DNA of 64,000 bases, taken from assembly GCF_020991375.1 (NCBI RefSeq), contig NZ_JAJLQZ010000006.1:1-64000 (forward strand). The letters are read 5' to 3'. A program made the position numbers and the translations under genes. The stretch's first letter is position 1. Every line of letters starts with the position of its first letter. Below, in pieces: positions 34,720 to 43,629 of the stretch. The notes beneath the pieces were generated by a model. The model had not been told where the DNA came from and did no database searches. It was given only the letters and a program-made list of their open reading frames with translations. Source of the stretch: Glycomyces amatae. GTDB taxonomy: Bacteria > Actinomycetota > Actinomycetes > Mycobacteriales > Micromonosporaceae.

Positions 34720-35427
34720 TCAGCCGAACCGTTCGGTCTTGATCCGGTGCCGGTCGTGGCCGAGCGTGATGAGCATGTTGGCCGCCGCCTCGACGAACCC
34801 GTTGGGGCCGCAGACGAAGCACATCGGCTCGAACTCGGCGGGCCAGCCGTGGGTGTTGAGGTCGACGAGCCCGAGGCGCCGGGGCGCCCGCCGGGCCCCG
34901 GGGGGCGCCTCGCGCGTGTACCGGACCGCGACGTCCACGCCGCCTTCGGGCCGGGCGAGTTCGTCCGCGTAGATGACGTCTTCAGGGGTCCGCACCGAGT
35001 ACAGGAGCCGGAACGGGACCCGGGAACCGAGCGCGCGACGCTGGCGGACCATGGCCTGCAACGGCACGATCCCCGAACCACCCGCGAGCAGCATCACCGG
35101 CCGGGTATCGGTGCCACGCCACACGAACCAGCCCCCCACCGGCCCCCGCACCTCCACATACGCCCCCACCGGCAGGTCGTCGCACAGATACGTGGACACC
35201 TCACCGCCCAGGACACGCTGGACCGTGAACACGACCCGCCCCTCCTCGACCGGCCCGGCCAAGGAGTAGGAGCGCACCGCCTGGTAGCCGTCATCAGCAG
35301 TGAGCCGGATGTCGGCATGCTGCCCGGCCAGATGCCCCGACCACTCCTCGGGCTCGAAGACCAGCGTCACCGCCGAATCAGTCTCACGGAGCCGCTCGAC
35401 CAAGCGCGCCTGCTGCCACACGGTCAC
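34720..35427 (-). CDS. FAD/NAD(P)H oxidoreductase partner of the molybdopterin enzyme
   Basis: The protein has 235 aa from GTG 35427, overlapping the upstream stop (GTGA); GTG 35430 is the other option. It is a ferredoxin-NADP-reductase-fold protein: VRSYSLAGP binds FAD, LLAGGSGIVPLQAMV binds NAD(P)H, and MCFVCGPNGFVEAAA is the C-terminal motif. There is no ferredoxin domain. Coupled translation makes it the likely electron donor or acceptor for the sulfite-oxidase-like enzyme. Confidence 0.85.
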   Translation of the reverse strand: MTVWQQARLVERLRETDSAVTLVFEPEEWSGHLAGQHADIRLTADDGYQAVRSYSLAGPVEEGRVVFTVQRVLGGEVSTYLCDDLPVGAYVEVRGPVGGWFVWRGTDTRPVMLLAGGSGIVPLQAMVRQRRALGSRVPFRLLYSVRTPEDVIYADELARPEGGVDVAVRYTREAPPGARRAPRRLGLVDLNTHGWPAEFEPMCFVCGPNGFVEAAANMLITLGHDRHRIKTERFG

Positions 35428-36026
35428 CACCCCGACTGATAACGCTGCTCGAGCCAGGGGTCCCCGTAGTCGTGATAGCCCGCCCGCTCCCAGAAACCCG
35501 GCTGGTCCTCGTCGTGCAGGGTGATGCCGGAGACCCATTTGGCGGACTTCCAGAAGTACAAGTGCGGCACCAGGAACCGGGCCGGACCGCCATGCTCGGC
35601 CGCCAGCGGCGCACCCTCGTACCCGGTCACCACCCAGGCCTGGCCGTCGGTGAGGTCCTGCAACGGCACATTGGCCGTGTACCCGTCGACCGAGTGCACC
35701 ACCGCGAAATCCGCCGCCGTCGCCACCTCGGCCAGCAGGGTATCGACCGAGACGCCCCGCCACGTCGTATCCAGCTTCGACCAGCGCGTGACACAGTGAA
35801 TATCGACCGTCGGCGACTCATGCGGCAACCGCGAGAACGCCGCCCAATCCCAAGACACACGCTCACCGACCTCGTTCACCACCGTGAACGACCACTCACC
35901 GGTATCGACCACCGGCGTCGGCCCCGCACTCAACACCGGGAAACCCTCGGTCAGATACTGCCCCGGCGGCACCCGATCGCTGACCGTGCGCCGCCCTCCC
36001 CTGAAGCCGGGCGTCAACGCGCTCAT
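35424..36026 (-). CDS. Compact sulfite-oxidase-fold molybdopterin oxidoreductase
   Basis: The protein has 200 aa. The Mo-cofactor fold is recognised from DIHCVTRWSKLDTTWRGV, with the metal-ligand cysteine, and from the later VPHLYFWKSAKWVSGI. There is no twin-arginine signal peptide, so it should be cytoplasmic, unlike MsrP/YedY. It is among the smallest members of the fold. It forms a unit with a flavin reductase and a zinc-ribbon protein downstream. The substrate is unknown. Confidence 0.86.
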   Translation of the reverse strand: MSALTPGFRGGRRTVSDRVPPGQYLTEGFPVLSAGPTPVVDTGEWSFTVVNEVGERVSWDWAAFSRLPHESPTVDIHCVTRWSKLDTTWRGVSVDTLLAEVATAADFAVVHSVDGYTANVPLQDLTDGQAWVVTGYEGAPLAAEHGGPARFLVPHLYFWKSAKWVSGITLHDEDQPGFWERAGYHDYGDPWLEQRYQSGW

Positions 36027-36228
36027 GCCCGCCTCCCGCGTCCGCGGCCCGCAGCAGGGCGCCCCGGCCGGTCCGATTGCGGCGACAGTCGCCGGGCCTC
36101 ATTCGGCGGCGCCTGCGAAAGACCCGGGAGAACCGGCGGGCCCGCCGTCTTGGTGTTCCTACGGATGCGCATCGATGTTCGTCTTCCCCTTGCGTTGTTC
36201 GGTCGGATCGAGGGCGCCGAGCGGCCGC

Positions 36229-36672
36229 TCAGGGCTGCTCAGGCAGGTCGACGACGATATGGACCGCCGCCTCCTCGGCGGACGCCGCACCGCCGTCGAT
36301 GCCGATGTCGTGCGCCCGGAAATCCGACGCCGGGTCGAGGCGGTCCGGGTCCGCCCATGTGAGGCGGCCGGCGCGGACCGAACCGACCTGGTCGTCGATG
36401 ACCTCGCCGTCCGTGTCGATCGCGTCGCCGATGCCGTCCCCGAGGATCTCCGCGTCCTCCTCGGGGAGCTCGCGCGCGAGCCGGGCGGACAGCGGCTCCC
36501 CGGACCGCGCCTCGTTCGGGGTGAACCCCCAGGAGAGGCCGGCCGGTCGCCGATCCAGCGGGGAGTACCCGGCGTCGTAGACGTCGTCGCCGAGTTCGTC
36601 GGCATCGAGGCTCTCCTCAGGGGAGAGGAGGCCGAGATCGAGGTCCGGGGTCGCGGGGTCGGTGCTGGTCAT
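36229..36672 (-). CDS. DUF5709-type acidic protein
   Basis: The protein has 147 aa and is strongly acidic. It has the family pattern SLDADELGDDVYDAGYSPLDRRP, then WGFTPNEARSGEPLSARLARELPE. There are no membrane helices. DUF5709 proteins are widespread in actinobacteria and of unknown function, often stress-associated. Confidence 0.8.
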   Translation of the reverse strand: MTSTDPATPDLDLGLLSPEESLDADELGDDVYDAGYSPLDRRPAGLSWGFTPNEARSGEPLSARLARELPEEDAEILGDGIGDAIDTDGEVIDDQVGSVRAGRLTWADPDRLDPASDFRAHDIGIDGGAASAEEAAVHIVVDLPEQP

Positions 36673-36872
36673 GGGATCGCCTCATCTCATCGGTTCTCGA
36701 CGTTAGTGGCGCCATGGCACGGGGTTCTTACGTCGCTCGCCGCGTCGACCGCGCTCCTGCCGGTTTTCGGCCGGATGTCCGACGGCCCTCGCCACAGGGC
36801 CATGGCCTCCTGAAGGGCCGAGAGACCCGCCGGAGGACATGGCACCACTCGCGAACCGCTGCCCCAGGGCCC

Positions 36873-37196
36873 TTACGGGTCGCGCGTCTCGGCGAGGACC
36901 CACTGGTGGTAGTCGGGGTTCGCCTCGGCTATCGGCAGGGCGATCACGCAGGGCACTTCGTAGGGGTGCGATGCCTTCACGGCCTCGATGACGGCCGGAA
37001 CGAGGCTGCGTCGGGTGTGCAGCATGACGCGGGCTTCGGGCTCGGCGTGCACCTCGCCCTCCCATCGGTAGACGGAGCGGATCTCGGCGACCTGGTGTCC
37101 GCAGGCGCACAGCCGGTCGTCCACGAGCCGCCTCGTCAGCGCGGCGAGCTCATCGACGCCCGGCGCGGTGACCACGACTTCGCAGATCTCATCCAT
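36873..37196 (-). CDS. cutA: Divalent cation tolerance protein CutA
   Basis: The protein has 107 aa. CutA forms trimers with a ferredoxin-like fold. The diagnostic segments are LVDDRLCACGHQVAEIRSVYRWEG (shown in two parts: LVDDRLCACG and SVYRWEG), MLHTRRSLVPAVIEAVKASH and HPYEVPCVIALPI. Binding of Cu(II) or other signals is suggested for the family. It stands alone here. Confidence 0.92.
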   Translation of the reverse strand: MDEICEVVVTAPGVDELAALTRRLVDDRLCACGHQVAEIRSVYRWEGEVHAEPEARVMLHTRRSLVPAVIEAVKASHPYEVPCVIALPIAEANPDYHQWVLAETRDP

Positions 37197-37392
37197 TATG
37201 GACCTCTTCGACCTTCAGTACTCTGAACCGGTGAGGCCGAAGACTACCCGCCGCGCCGCCGGATCTCAGTGCGACCGCGGCGGCCTGGCGTTCGGGTCTG
37301 AAGCCGCTGACCGCGGACAGGACCGGTGCGGCCGGACGGCCCGGTCGAGCGCGCCCCCATCGATCCGGGCGAGCAGGGCTGTGACTGTTTGA

Positions 37393-38493
37393 TCAGAGTG
37401 GCAGTTCCGCCTGCACTTCGAATCCGCCGCCTGCCCGCGGTCCTGCGCTCAGCGTGCCGCCGATGGCTCGGGCACGCTCGGTCATGCCGTTGATGCCGTG
37501 CCCCGGCCGAATGCTCGGTGCCGCTTCGGCGTGCCCGTCGTTGGTGACGCGCACCCGCATGAGGCGCGGCAGGTAGGCGATGTCGACTGCGACGTGGCGG
37601 TTTGGGGCGTGCTTGGCGGCATTGGTGAGCGATTCCTGCACGATCCTGAACGCGCACAGCTCCAAGACCGGAGACGGCTTCGGATCTGGGCGCCCGGAAA
37701 CCGTCGCGGTGACCTGCTGCCCGGCCACGCCGGCCCGGTCGACGAGGGTTTCCAGGTCCTCCAATGTCGGAGCCGGTGCCAGAGGCTCGACCTCACCGTT
37801 GCGGAGGACGCCGATCGCAATGCGCAAGCCCTCCATGGCATCGCGAGCGGCGTCATCGATGACCGCGATGGCCGCCGTGGTCGACTCAGGCTCGTCGAGA
37901 TGCCGGGCCACGGCCGCCTGTGCGCCAATGACGGTGATGCTGTGCGCCAAGACGTCGTGGAGCTCGCGGGCTATCACAACCCGCTCTTCCGCAGCTCTGC
38001 GCGCGGCCTCTTCTTCGGCAAGTTGCTCGGCCCGCTGCGCTCGGTCCTCGGCGGCGTCGGCGGCGAAGCGGCGGGCTTTGACCATCTCTGCCGCCGCTAT
38101 CGCCAGTCCGATCCAGCCGAATGATGTGAGCACCTCCACCGGGCCTAGCACGCCCGAAGCGAGTGCCACAGCGCTGAGGACGCCGCCGCTGGCGATGGCG
38201 ATCGCAATGCCGGTGACACGAGGGGTGCTCGCGAGCACGGCATAGAGCACCACGATCAAAGCGGGCAGGAGTGGCGCATGCGGGTAGCCGAATCCGATGT
38301 GGATGACCAAGGCGGCGAATGAGACCGCAAAGGCGGCGACCGGCCACCGTCGGCGCGCGGCCACCGGTGCCACGACGACCGCCGTGAGCACCAGTGCCAG
38401 CATTGACGGCGGCCCCTCTTCGACGCTGAACGCCAGGACGGCGGCGAGGAACAGCCCAAGGACCAGCAGCGCCTCCGCCCAGCGCCTGGTCAT
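37393..38493 (-). CDS. Two-component sensor histidine kinase (HisKA_3, NarL/DesK type)
   Basis: The protein has 366 aa. About five hydrophobic segments occur in residues 5-145, then a coiled linker (ARRFAADAAEDRAQRAEQLAEE is shown in part: AEDRAQRAEQLAEE). The phosphoacceptor His is in VIARELHDVLAHSITVI near residue 180. The ATPase domain has RIVQESLTNAAKHAP (N box) and GHGINGMTERARAIGG (G box). The start overlaps the response regulator stop (ATGA), so the two form a pair. Confidence 0.92.
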   Translation of the reverse strand: MTRRWAEALLVLGLFLAAVLAFSVEEGPPSMLALVLTAVVVAPVAARRRWPVAAFAVSFAALVIHIGFGYPHAPLLPALIVVLYAVLASTPRVTGIAIAIASGGVLSAVALASGVLGPVEVLTSFGWIGLAIAAAEMVKARRFAADAAEDRAQRAEQLAEEEAARRAAEERVVIARELHDVLAHSITVIGAQAAVARHLDEPESTTAAIAVIDDAARDAMEGLRIAIGVLRNGEVEPLAPAPTLEDLETLVDRAGVAGQQVTATVSGRPDPKPSPVLELCAFRIVQESLTNAAKHAPNRHVAVDIAYLPRLMRVRVTNDGHAEAAPSIRPGHGINGMTERARAIGGTLSAGPRAGGGFEVQAELPL

Positions 38494-39164
38494 GACGGCG
38501 CCGGTCCGGCCGCGACCAACCCGGTTTCATAGGCGGCGATGACGAGTTGGGCGCGGTCGTGCGCGCCCGATTTGGTGAGGATGCGGCTGACGTAGGTCTT
38601 TACGGTGAGCGGACTGACATGGAGCCGCTCGGCGATCTCGGTGTTGGAGAGCCCGCGTGCGATGAGCACCAGCACTTCCCGCTCCCGCGGGGTCAAATCG
38701 AGCCGGGAGCGCAACTGCGGTGGAGGAGGTTCGGGGTGGCTCAGGAAGCGCTCGATGAGCGCGCGGGTCGCGCCGGGCGACAGCAGCGCGTCGCCGCCGG
38801 CCACGGTGCGGATGGCCTCCAGCAGGTCGGCGGGCCGGGTGTCCTTGGCGAGGAAGCCGCTGGCGCCGGCTCGCAGCGCCAGCGCTACGTTCTCGTCCGT
38901 CTCGAAGGTGGTGAGCACGAGCACCCGCACACTCGCGAGTTCCGTTGCGGCCGTGATGGCTTTAGTCGCCTCGATGCCGTCGAGCCCGGGCATTCGCACG
39001 TCCATCACGGCGACGTTCGGGAAGTGCTCGCGAGCGAGGGCCACGGCCTCCGCCCCGTCCCCGGCCTCGGCGATTACCTGCATATCGGGTGCGGAGTCGA
39101 CGAGAAGGGCGAATGCACCGCGCACGAGTGCCTGGTCGTCGGCGAGGAGTACGCGGATCGTCAT
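38490..39164 (-). CDS. LuxR/NarL-type response regulator
   Basis: The protein has 224 aa from ATG 39164. The receiver domain has the acidic pair D9/D10, phosphoacceptor D55 in VAVMDVRMPG, and a conserved Thr and Lys (VLTTF, LAKDTRP). The C-terminal LuxR HTH reads LTPREREVLVLIARGLSNTEI followed by AERLHVSPLTVKTYVSRI. It is the cognate regulator of the kinase downstream. Position after the glucuronidase genes suggests, but does not show, a link. Confidence 0.93.
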   Translation of the reverse strand: MTIRVLLADDQALVRGAFALLVDSAPDMQVIAEAGDGAEAVALAREHFPNVAVMDVRMPGLDGIEATKAITAATELASVRVLVLTTFETDENVALALRAGASGFLAKDTRPADLLEAIRTVAGGDALLSPGATRALIERFLSHPEPPPPQLRSRLDLTPREREVLVLIARGLSNTEIAERLHVSPLTVKTYVSRILTKSGAHDRAQLVIAAYETGLVAAGPAPS

Positions 39165-39205
39165 GCCTCCAGTATCACCGAGGTCGAGGACGGCGGCGTT
39201 CACGG

Positions 39206-39598
39206 TTATCGGAAGTGGGTGTAGGAGAGGGCGAGTGCGGTCGCACCGCAGCTCGACACTGCGATATGGACAGCGCGGGCGTACCGGTTCGGGGCGCCGG
39301 TGCCGATGAGCAGGTGCCCGGTCCAATAGGCGCCGTAGTAGGACGCCGTGGTCACGGCGAGGATCCACCACAGCAGCGGCCCGCGTTCTCCCGCGGGAGC
39401 GAAGATCGCCAGGAGCATCACCGCGATGTGCCCCAGGTCGCCCATCGCCTCGCGTTGGAAGTGGAACTGCGCGTGCTTCGGCCCGTCGCCGGCGTTCGGC
39501 ACGAGATAGGCGTCGTCCCACAGGTGCGCGACGGTCTGGCCGAGACTGATGAGGCTGATCGCGATCGCGGCGATCAGGAAGCCTTGAGCGGCGAGCAC
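39206..39598 (-). CDS. Four-helix integral membrane protein of unknown function
   Basis: The protein has 130 aa. Its ATG lies 25 bp inside the transporter gene, so the two are translationally linked. Helices lie at about 5-22, 58-68, 74-90 and 108-125. Histidines face several of them (TVAHLWDD, HAQFHFQREAMGDLGHIAV). I do not recognise a family. Confidence 0.7.
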   Translation of the reverse strand: MLAAQGFLIAAIAISLISLGQTVAHLWDDAYLVPNAGDGPKHAQFHFQREAMGDLGHIAVMLLAIFAPAGERGPLLWWILAVTTASYYGAYWTGHLLIGTGAPNRYARAVHIAVSSCGATALALSYTHFR

Positions 39599-40959
39599 GC
39601 GTCCTCCTTATGTCCATCAGCGGATGCCTCGATCTCGGCGACAATGCGCCGGTGCTCCGCCTCGGTGAGTCGGTACCAGCCCATGCACACGGCCGCGAGG
39701 AGGTATCCGACGGCGGGGACGAGTCCCACCAGCGCGAGGATGCCCCACAGGGCGCCGGACGGCTGCGTGGCGGCGTCCGCGACATAGCCGCTCCCCGCAA
39801 GCGCGAAACCGGCGAGCCCCGAGGCGACCGCGTTGCCGCATCGGCGCGCGAAGGAGAAGAACGCGTAGGTGGCCCCTTCCGCGCGATGGCCGGTGCGCCA
39901 CTGTCCGTACTCGACGGTGTCGGCCTGCATGGAGAACAGGACCGTCTGCACCACGGCGGAACCCGCGGAGGCCACGCCGAGCATCACCAGCACGAACCAC
40001 CATGAGTCGTCCGGTCGGACCAGCAGGAGCGTCAGATGTCCGGCCGCCGCCACCACCCCGGCGACCACATAGGTTCGCCGCTTGCCGAGCCGGGCGGTGA
40101 TCCGCGGTGTCAGCCAGCCGAACAGCCCTTGGCCGATGCTGATCGGAATTGCCATCACGATGAAGGCGTCGAAGCCTCCGGCGAGGAACCGCGCGTAGAA
40201 CAGCGCCCCGAAGTTGAACGCCTCGAAGCCGATGAGCATGAAGACCATGCCGGCGCACAGGACTATCAGCGGCCGGTTGACGCGGACCGCGGCGATGCTC
40301 TGGCGCAGCGTGACGGGCACCGACTCGTGCTTCGCATCGCGGTTCCCTTCCTCGCGCGTCAATGCGAAGGCGCACACGAAGAACACCACGGAGATCACGG
40401 ATGCGCCGCCGACGACGAACAGGTAGGCCGTGCCGAGATCGGGCACGCCTTCCAAGGAGGGCACGATCACCGCGTACAGCAGGAGGTACACGAAGAACGA
40501 GGCGGTGGAGCGGGCCATGGCGAGGCGGTCGCGCTCGCGGGGTTCGCGGGTCATGGCCGCCGCCAGGGTGCCTAGCGACACCTGGCTGAACGCGTAGGCG
40601 AGGCCGAAGAGGGTGAACGTCAAGCCCGCGTAGATGATTTGACCGGTCCTGCCGAGCTCGGGCATCGCGAACAGGCCGACGCCCATCAGGGCCATCGGCA
40701 GTCCGCCGGCCAGGAGGAACGGCCGCGCCTTGCCCCAGCGGGTGAAGGTGCGGTCGATGACGCGGCCTGCGAACAGATCGAAACCGGCGTCGATGACGCG
40801 CACGACCATGAGGACGATCCCGGCGATCGCGGCGTTCATGGCGACGACGTCCGTGTAGTAGGAGAGGAGCAGAAGCGATACCGAGGCGTATGAGGCCTCG
40901 TTGGCGGCTTCGCCGAGGCCATATCCGATGATGCGGCGGCGCTTCACGACTCGATCCAC
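39574..40959 (-). CDS. GPH-family sugar (glucuronide) transporter
   Basis: The protein has 461 aa with about 12 membrane helices. It belongs to the glycoside-pentoside-hexuronide:cation symporters (MelB/UidB type): GEAANEASYASVSLLLLSYY at the N-terminus, DLFAGRVIDRTFTRWGKARP in the first loop, and ADTVEYGQWRTGHRAEGATYA near residue 350 (shown here as DTVEYGQWRTGHRAEG). It overlaps the beta-glucuronidase gene by 16 bp, so glucuronides are the most likely cargo. Confidence 0.88.
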   Translation of the reverse strand: MDRVVKRRRIIGYGLGEAANEASYASVSLLLLSYYTDVVAMNAAIAGIVLMVVRVIDAGFDLFAGRVIDRTFTRWGKARPFLLAGGLPMALMGVGLFAMPELGRTGQIIYAGLTFTLFGLAYAFSQVSLGTLAAAMTREPRERDRLAMARSTASFFVYLLLYAVIVPSLEGVPDLGTAYLFVVGGASVISVVFFVCAFALTREEGNRDAKHESVPVTLRQSIAAVRVNRPLIVLCAGMVFMLIGFEAFNFGALFYARFLAGGFDAFIVMAIPISIGQGLFGWLTPRITARLGKRRTYVVAGVVAAAGHLTLLLVRPDDSWWFVLVMLGVASAGSAVVQTVLFSMQADTVEYGQWRTGHRAEGATYAFFSFARRCGNAVASGLAGFALAGSGYVADAATQPSGALWGILALVGLVPAVGYLLAAVCMGWYRLTEAEHRRIVAEIEASADGHKEDACSPLKAS

Positions 40960-42704
40960 CTCCGCCGCAGGTCGAAGGCGGCCGCCTTCGGTTTGCGATC
41001 CCTGGTGAAGAGGCCCTTGAGGTTGCCGCCGGGCCGGATGACCTCTTGGCGGGTCAGGAAGTCGGCGAAGCTCCAGACGTGCTGGCCCGCCACGGCATCA
41101 TGCTGCTCGGCCACGCGGGCGACCATGGCGATGACCGCAGACTGGTACTCCTCGGTCCACATCGTCGGTGCCGTCTCATGGAGGCCGGCCAGGCTGTCGG
41201 CACCGCATTCGGTGATGAGGATCGGTTTGTCGTACCGCTCGGCCCATCGGTCGAGTTCCGCCCGCAGTTCAAGTTCGGCGGAGGCCAGGTCGCCGCCGTT
41301 GACGTACCAGCCTTGGTAGCGGTTGAGGCACACCATGTCGAACAGGTCGGTGATCCTGTCCCTTTCGGGCGGTGCGAGGAACACGTTCGTGAAGCACACC
41401 GGGCGCGTGGGATCCAGTGCTCGCGCTTCGGCGACGATCGGTGCCAGGAACTCCCTGGCACCGTCGGCCGCCGAATCGGGTTCGTTCGAGAGGCACCACA
41501 TGACGACGCTGGGGTGGTTGCGGTCGCGTTCGATCAGCTCGCGGGCGGCGCGCACGCAGGCGTCCCGGGCCTCCGCGCCGAAGCCTTCCGGTCCGAAGGT
41601 CTCCGGCGGCGGGCCGGTACGAGGGCCGAAGTCCATGGCCAGGTTGACCATGCCCGCGGCGGTCTCGTCGATGACGACGACCCCGTGCCGGTCGGCGTAG
41701 TCGAGCGCTTCTTCCGGGTAGGGGTAGTGCGTGGTGCGCAAGGAGTTCGCCCCGAGCCAGTCGAGCAGGGCGAAATCGTGCACCATGAGCGCGTCGTCGT
41801 GGCCGCGTCCCCGGATGGGACTGTCCTCATGACGTCCGACGCCCTTGAAGGTGAACGGCTTGCCGTTGATCAGGAACCGCCGACCGTCGACCTCGATGGT
41901 CCGGATGCCCACGGGCACTTCGTATATGTCCTGGCCGTATTCGACCTCCAGCCGATAGAGGTAGCCCGCGCCCGGCTCCCACAGGTGCGCTTCGGGCACC
42001 TCCAGTGTGCTGGCCGCGCCCACTGCCGAGGAGACGTGGCCACCCTGCGCGTCCCGAAGGCGGACCGACACTTCGGCAGAGCCGGAGATGGTGACGTCGT
42101 AATCGATCAGCCCGGTCGATCCGTCCAGGCGGGTGCGGACCGCGACGTCTTCGATGTGGTCCGCAGGCGTCGCGTACAGCCACACGTGCCGGTGCAGCCC
42201 GGTGTAATTGAAGTAGTCGGCGGTCAGTGCCTGCGACACCGTTCCGGCAGGCGTTCGATGCGACCGGCCGGGGGGCATGGAGGAGAAACTCAGCTCATTG
42301 CTGAGCGCCACGGTGATCCGGTTCCGCTCACCGCAGGCGAGCAAGTCGGTGACATCGACTTCGAAGGGAAGGAAACCGCCCGTGTGCCGCGCGGCGATCG
42401 TGTCGCCGACCCACACCGTCGCGTCGTGGGCCGCGCCGTCGAAACGTAGGACGATGCGTCGCCCCTCCCAGGAACGCGGCGGGCGTGCATGCGTCTGGTA
42501 CCAGACGAGGCCCACGTGGTCGCGGAGCCTCTCGTCGGGAAGAAGATCGTTGTAGCTGGCCGGAACCGGCATGTCGACGGTCCCCGGAAGTTCCGCGGAC
42601 CACCATCGCTCGGCGTGACCGGCCGCGCTGTAGTCCGCCGCGAATCGCCAGACGCCGTCCAACGACTGTCGTTCCCTTGCAGCTGTTTCAATTGGTCTGA
42701 GCAT
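40944..42704 (-). CDS. uidA: Beta-glucuronidase (GH2)
   Basis: The protein has 586 aa, close to E. coli UidA. The GH2 layout is complete: N-terminal jelly roll (VWRFAADYSAAGHAERWW, MPVPASYNDL), an Ig-like middle domain and a TIM barrel. The acid/base is E408 in CLSNEPDSAADG and the nucleophile is E499 in LITECGADS. NRYQGWYVNGGDL and QHVWSFADFLT are glucuronidase-specific blocks. There is no signal peptide, so it acts on imported glucuronides delivered by the coupled GPH transporter. Confidence 0.94.
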   Translation of the reverse strand: MLRPIETAARERQSLDGVWRFAADYSAAGHAERWWSAELPGTVDMPVPASYNDLLPDERLRDHVGLVWYQTHARPPRSWEGRRIVLRFDGAAHDATVWVGDTIAARHTGGFLPFEVDVTDLLACGERNRITVALSNELSFSSMPPGRSHRTPAGTVSQALTADYFNYTGLHRHVWLYATPADHIEDVAVRTRLDGSTGLIDYDVTISGSAEVSVRLRDAQGGHVSSAVGAASTLEVPEAHLWEPGAGYLYRLEVEYGQDIYEVPVGIRTIEVDGRRFLINGKPFTFKGVGRHEDSPIRGRGHDDALMVHDFALLDWLGANSLRTTHYPYPEEALDYADRHGVVVIDETAAGMVNLAMDFGPRTGPPPETFGPEGFGAEARDACVRAARELIERDRNHPSVVMWCLSNEPDSAADGAREFLAPIVAEARALDPTRPVCFTNVFLAPPERDRITDLFDMVCLNRYQGWYVNGGDLASAELELRAELDRWAERYDKPILITECGADSLAGLHETAPTMWTEEYQSAVIAMVARVAEQHDAVAGQHVWSFADFLTRQEVIRPGGNLKGLFTRDRKPKAAAFDLRRRWIES

Positions 42705-42797
42705 GACCCCAATGGTTTCCGCCGAGCATCGCCGCCGTAGTCTCCTGCGGTTGACACTTCGCGGTACTCCCGTGGCACTACCGGCTGAGGTCGATGT

Positions 42798-43055
42798 TTA
42801 GCGATCAGGGGCGCCTGCGGTCAGATGCGCCGGCACCTGGCGCACGGTCGACTCCTCGCACAGCGACTGCGTCTCCCATTGCCGGTCGCCGAGCCCGGCG
42901 AGGTCGTCCGCCAGGGCGGCGCGTTCAGCGTGGATCTTCCTCCACAGCAGCTCCCGGCGGTCGGCTCTGGTGCGGCGGGTTGCCCAGTCGGCCACCAGTC
43001 TCATCCTTCCCGGGGTGGTTCCGAAGACGGGCCTGGACCGGCCTCCCCGTTTCAT
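42798..43055 (-). pseudogene. Fragment of a DinB/maleylpyruvate-isomerase-like gene
   Basis: The middle of this 85-aa frame (KIHAERAALADDLAGL...QWETQSLCEESTVRQVPAHL) matches the N-terminal four-helix part of TIGR03083-type DinB-like proteins, which are usually about 200 aa. The rest of the domain is missing and both flanks are unrelated, so this is a remnant. Confidence 0.55.
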
Positions 43056-43138
43056 CGGTGACGCCTCAGCCTGTGACGCACCCTGCTGCGGACCCGTCGG
43101 CTTCGAGCCTCAAGGGTTCGGCTCGGCGGGCGATCAGG

Positions 43139-43333
43139 CCGGAGCGCAGCTCGTATGCGGAGCCCCGAAGAAGCCGGTGACCCGGTCCGGAAGCTGCGCA
43201 GGACGGCGCGGGCCTCGGTGACCGACTCGGTCTCGGCGGTGATCAACTTGCCGGCAAGCCGCCGCTTCAACTCGGCGTTCACCAGCTCGTCGGGGTCGAG
43301 GTGCGGGGCGTAGGCGGGCAGGAGATGCAGCTC
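43139..43333 (-). pseudogene. IS630-type transposase C-terminal fragment
   Basis: The frame reads ELHLLPAYAPHLDPDELVNA then ELKRRLAGKLITAETESVTE, the end of an IS630-family DDE domain with its PAYAPxLxPxE signature (the Glu is the third catalytic residue). The N-terminal two thirds are absent. It is cut off exactly where the integrase fragment begins. Confidence 0.6.
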
Positions 43334-43628
43334 GCTGCTGGCCGACCTCGACGTGCACCCCAGGGTCGCGATGCGGATGCTTCGGCACTCGAAGTTCGGC
43401 ATCACGATGGAGGTGTACACGAAGGTCTCCGATGAGGCCACGCGCGAGGCGCTGCGGCGGCTCGGCGAGGCGCTGGGGCAGCTGCTGTACCAGGTGGGCC
43501 TTCACGGCCTGCCCGGTTTTCTCATGCTCTTTGAGCTGGGCTTGTGGTGGGTCCAGTGGGACTCGAACCCACAACCTATGGTTTCAAAAACGGGCCGTGA
43601 CCTGCGGGTTATCTCTCCTCTTCGTTAA
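43332..43628 (+). pseudogene. Tyrosine recombinase (integrase) C-terminal fragment
   Basis: The frame begins SLLADLDVHPRVAMRMLRHS and continues KFGITMEVYTKVSDEATREA; this is the end of a tyrosine integrase with the LRHS histidine motif and the VY nucleophile region. The frame then runs through a tRNA-like 3' end, as integrase genes next to attachment sites often do. The N-terminal 300 or so residues are missing, so it is inactive. Confidence 0.7.
43545..43588 (-). other. tRNA 3'-end-like sequence, probable att site
   Basis: On the minus strand the segment has a T-arm stem-loop (GTGGG TTCGAGT CCCAC), a 7-nt acceptor strand TGGACCC, discriminator A and an encoded CCA at 43547-43545. The 5' half of a tRNA is not present, so this is not a functional gene. 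Such half-tRNAs mark integration of elements into tRNA genes, and the adjacent integrase remnant supports an attachment site. Confidence 0.55.
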
Positions 43629-43629
43629 C

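Noticed and set aside
43545..43588. A functional tRNA gene
   Set aside because: Only the T arm and acceptor 3' strand are present; no D arm or matching 5' acceptor strand is found upstream on that strand.
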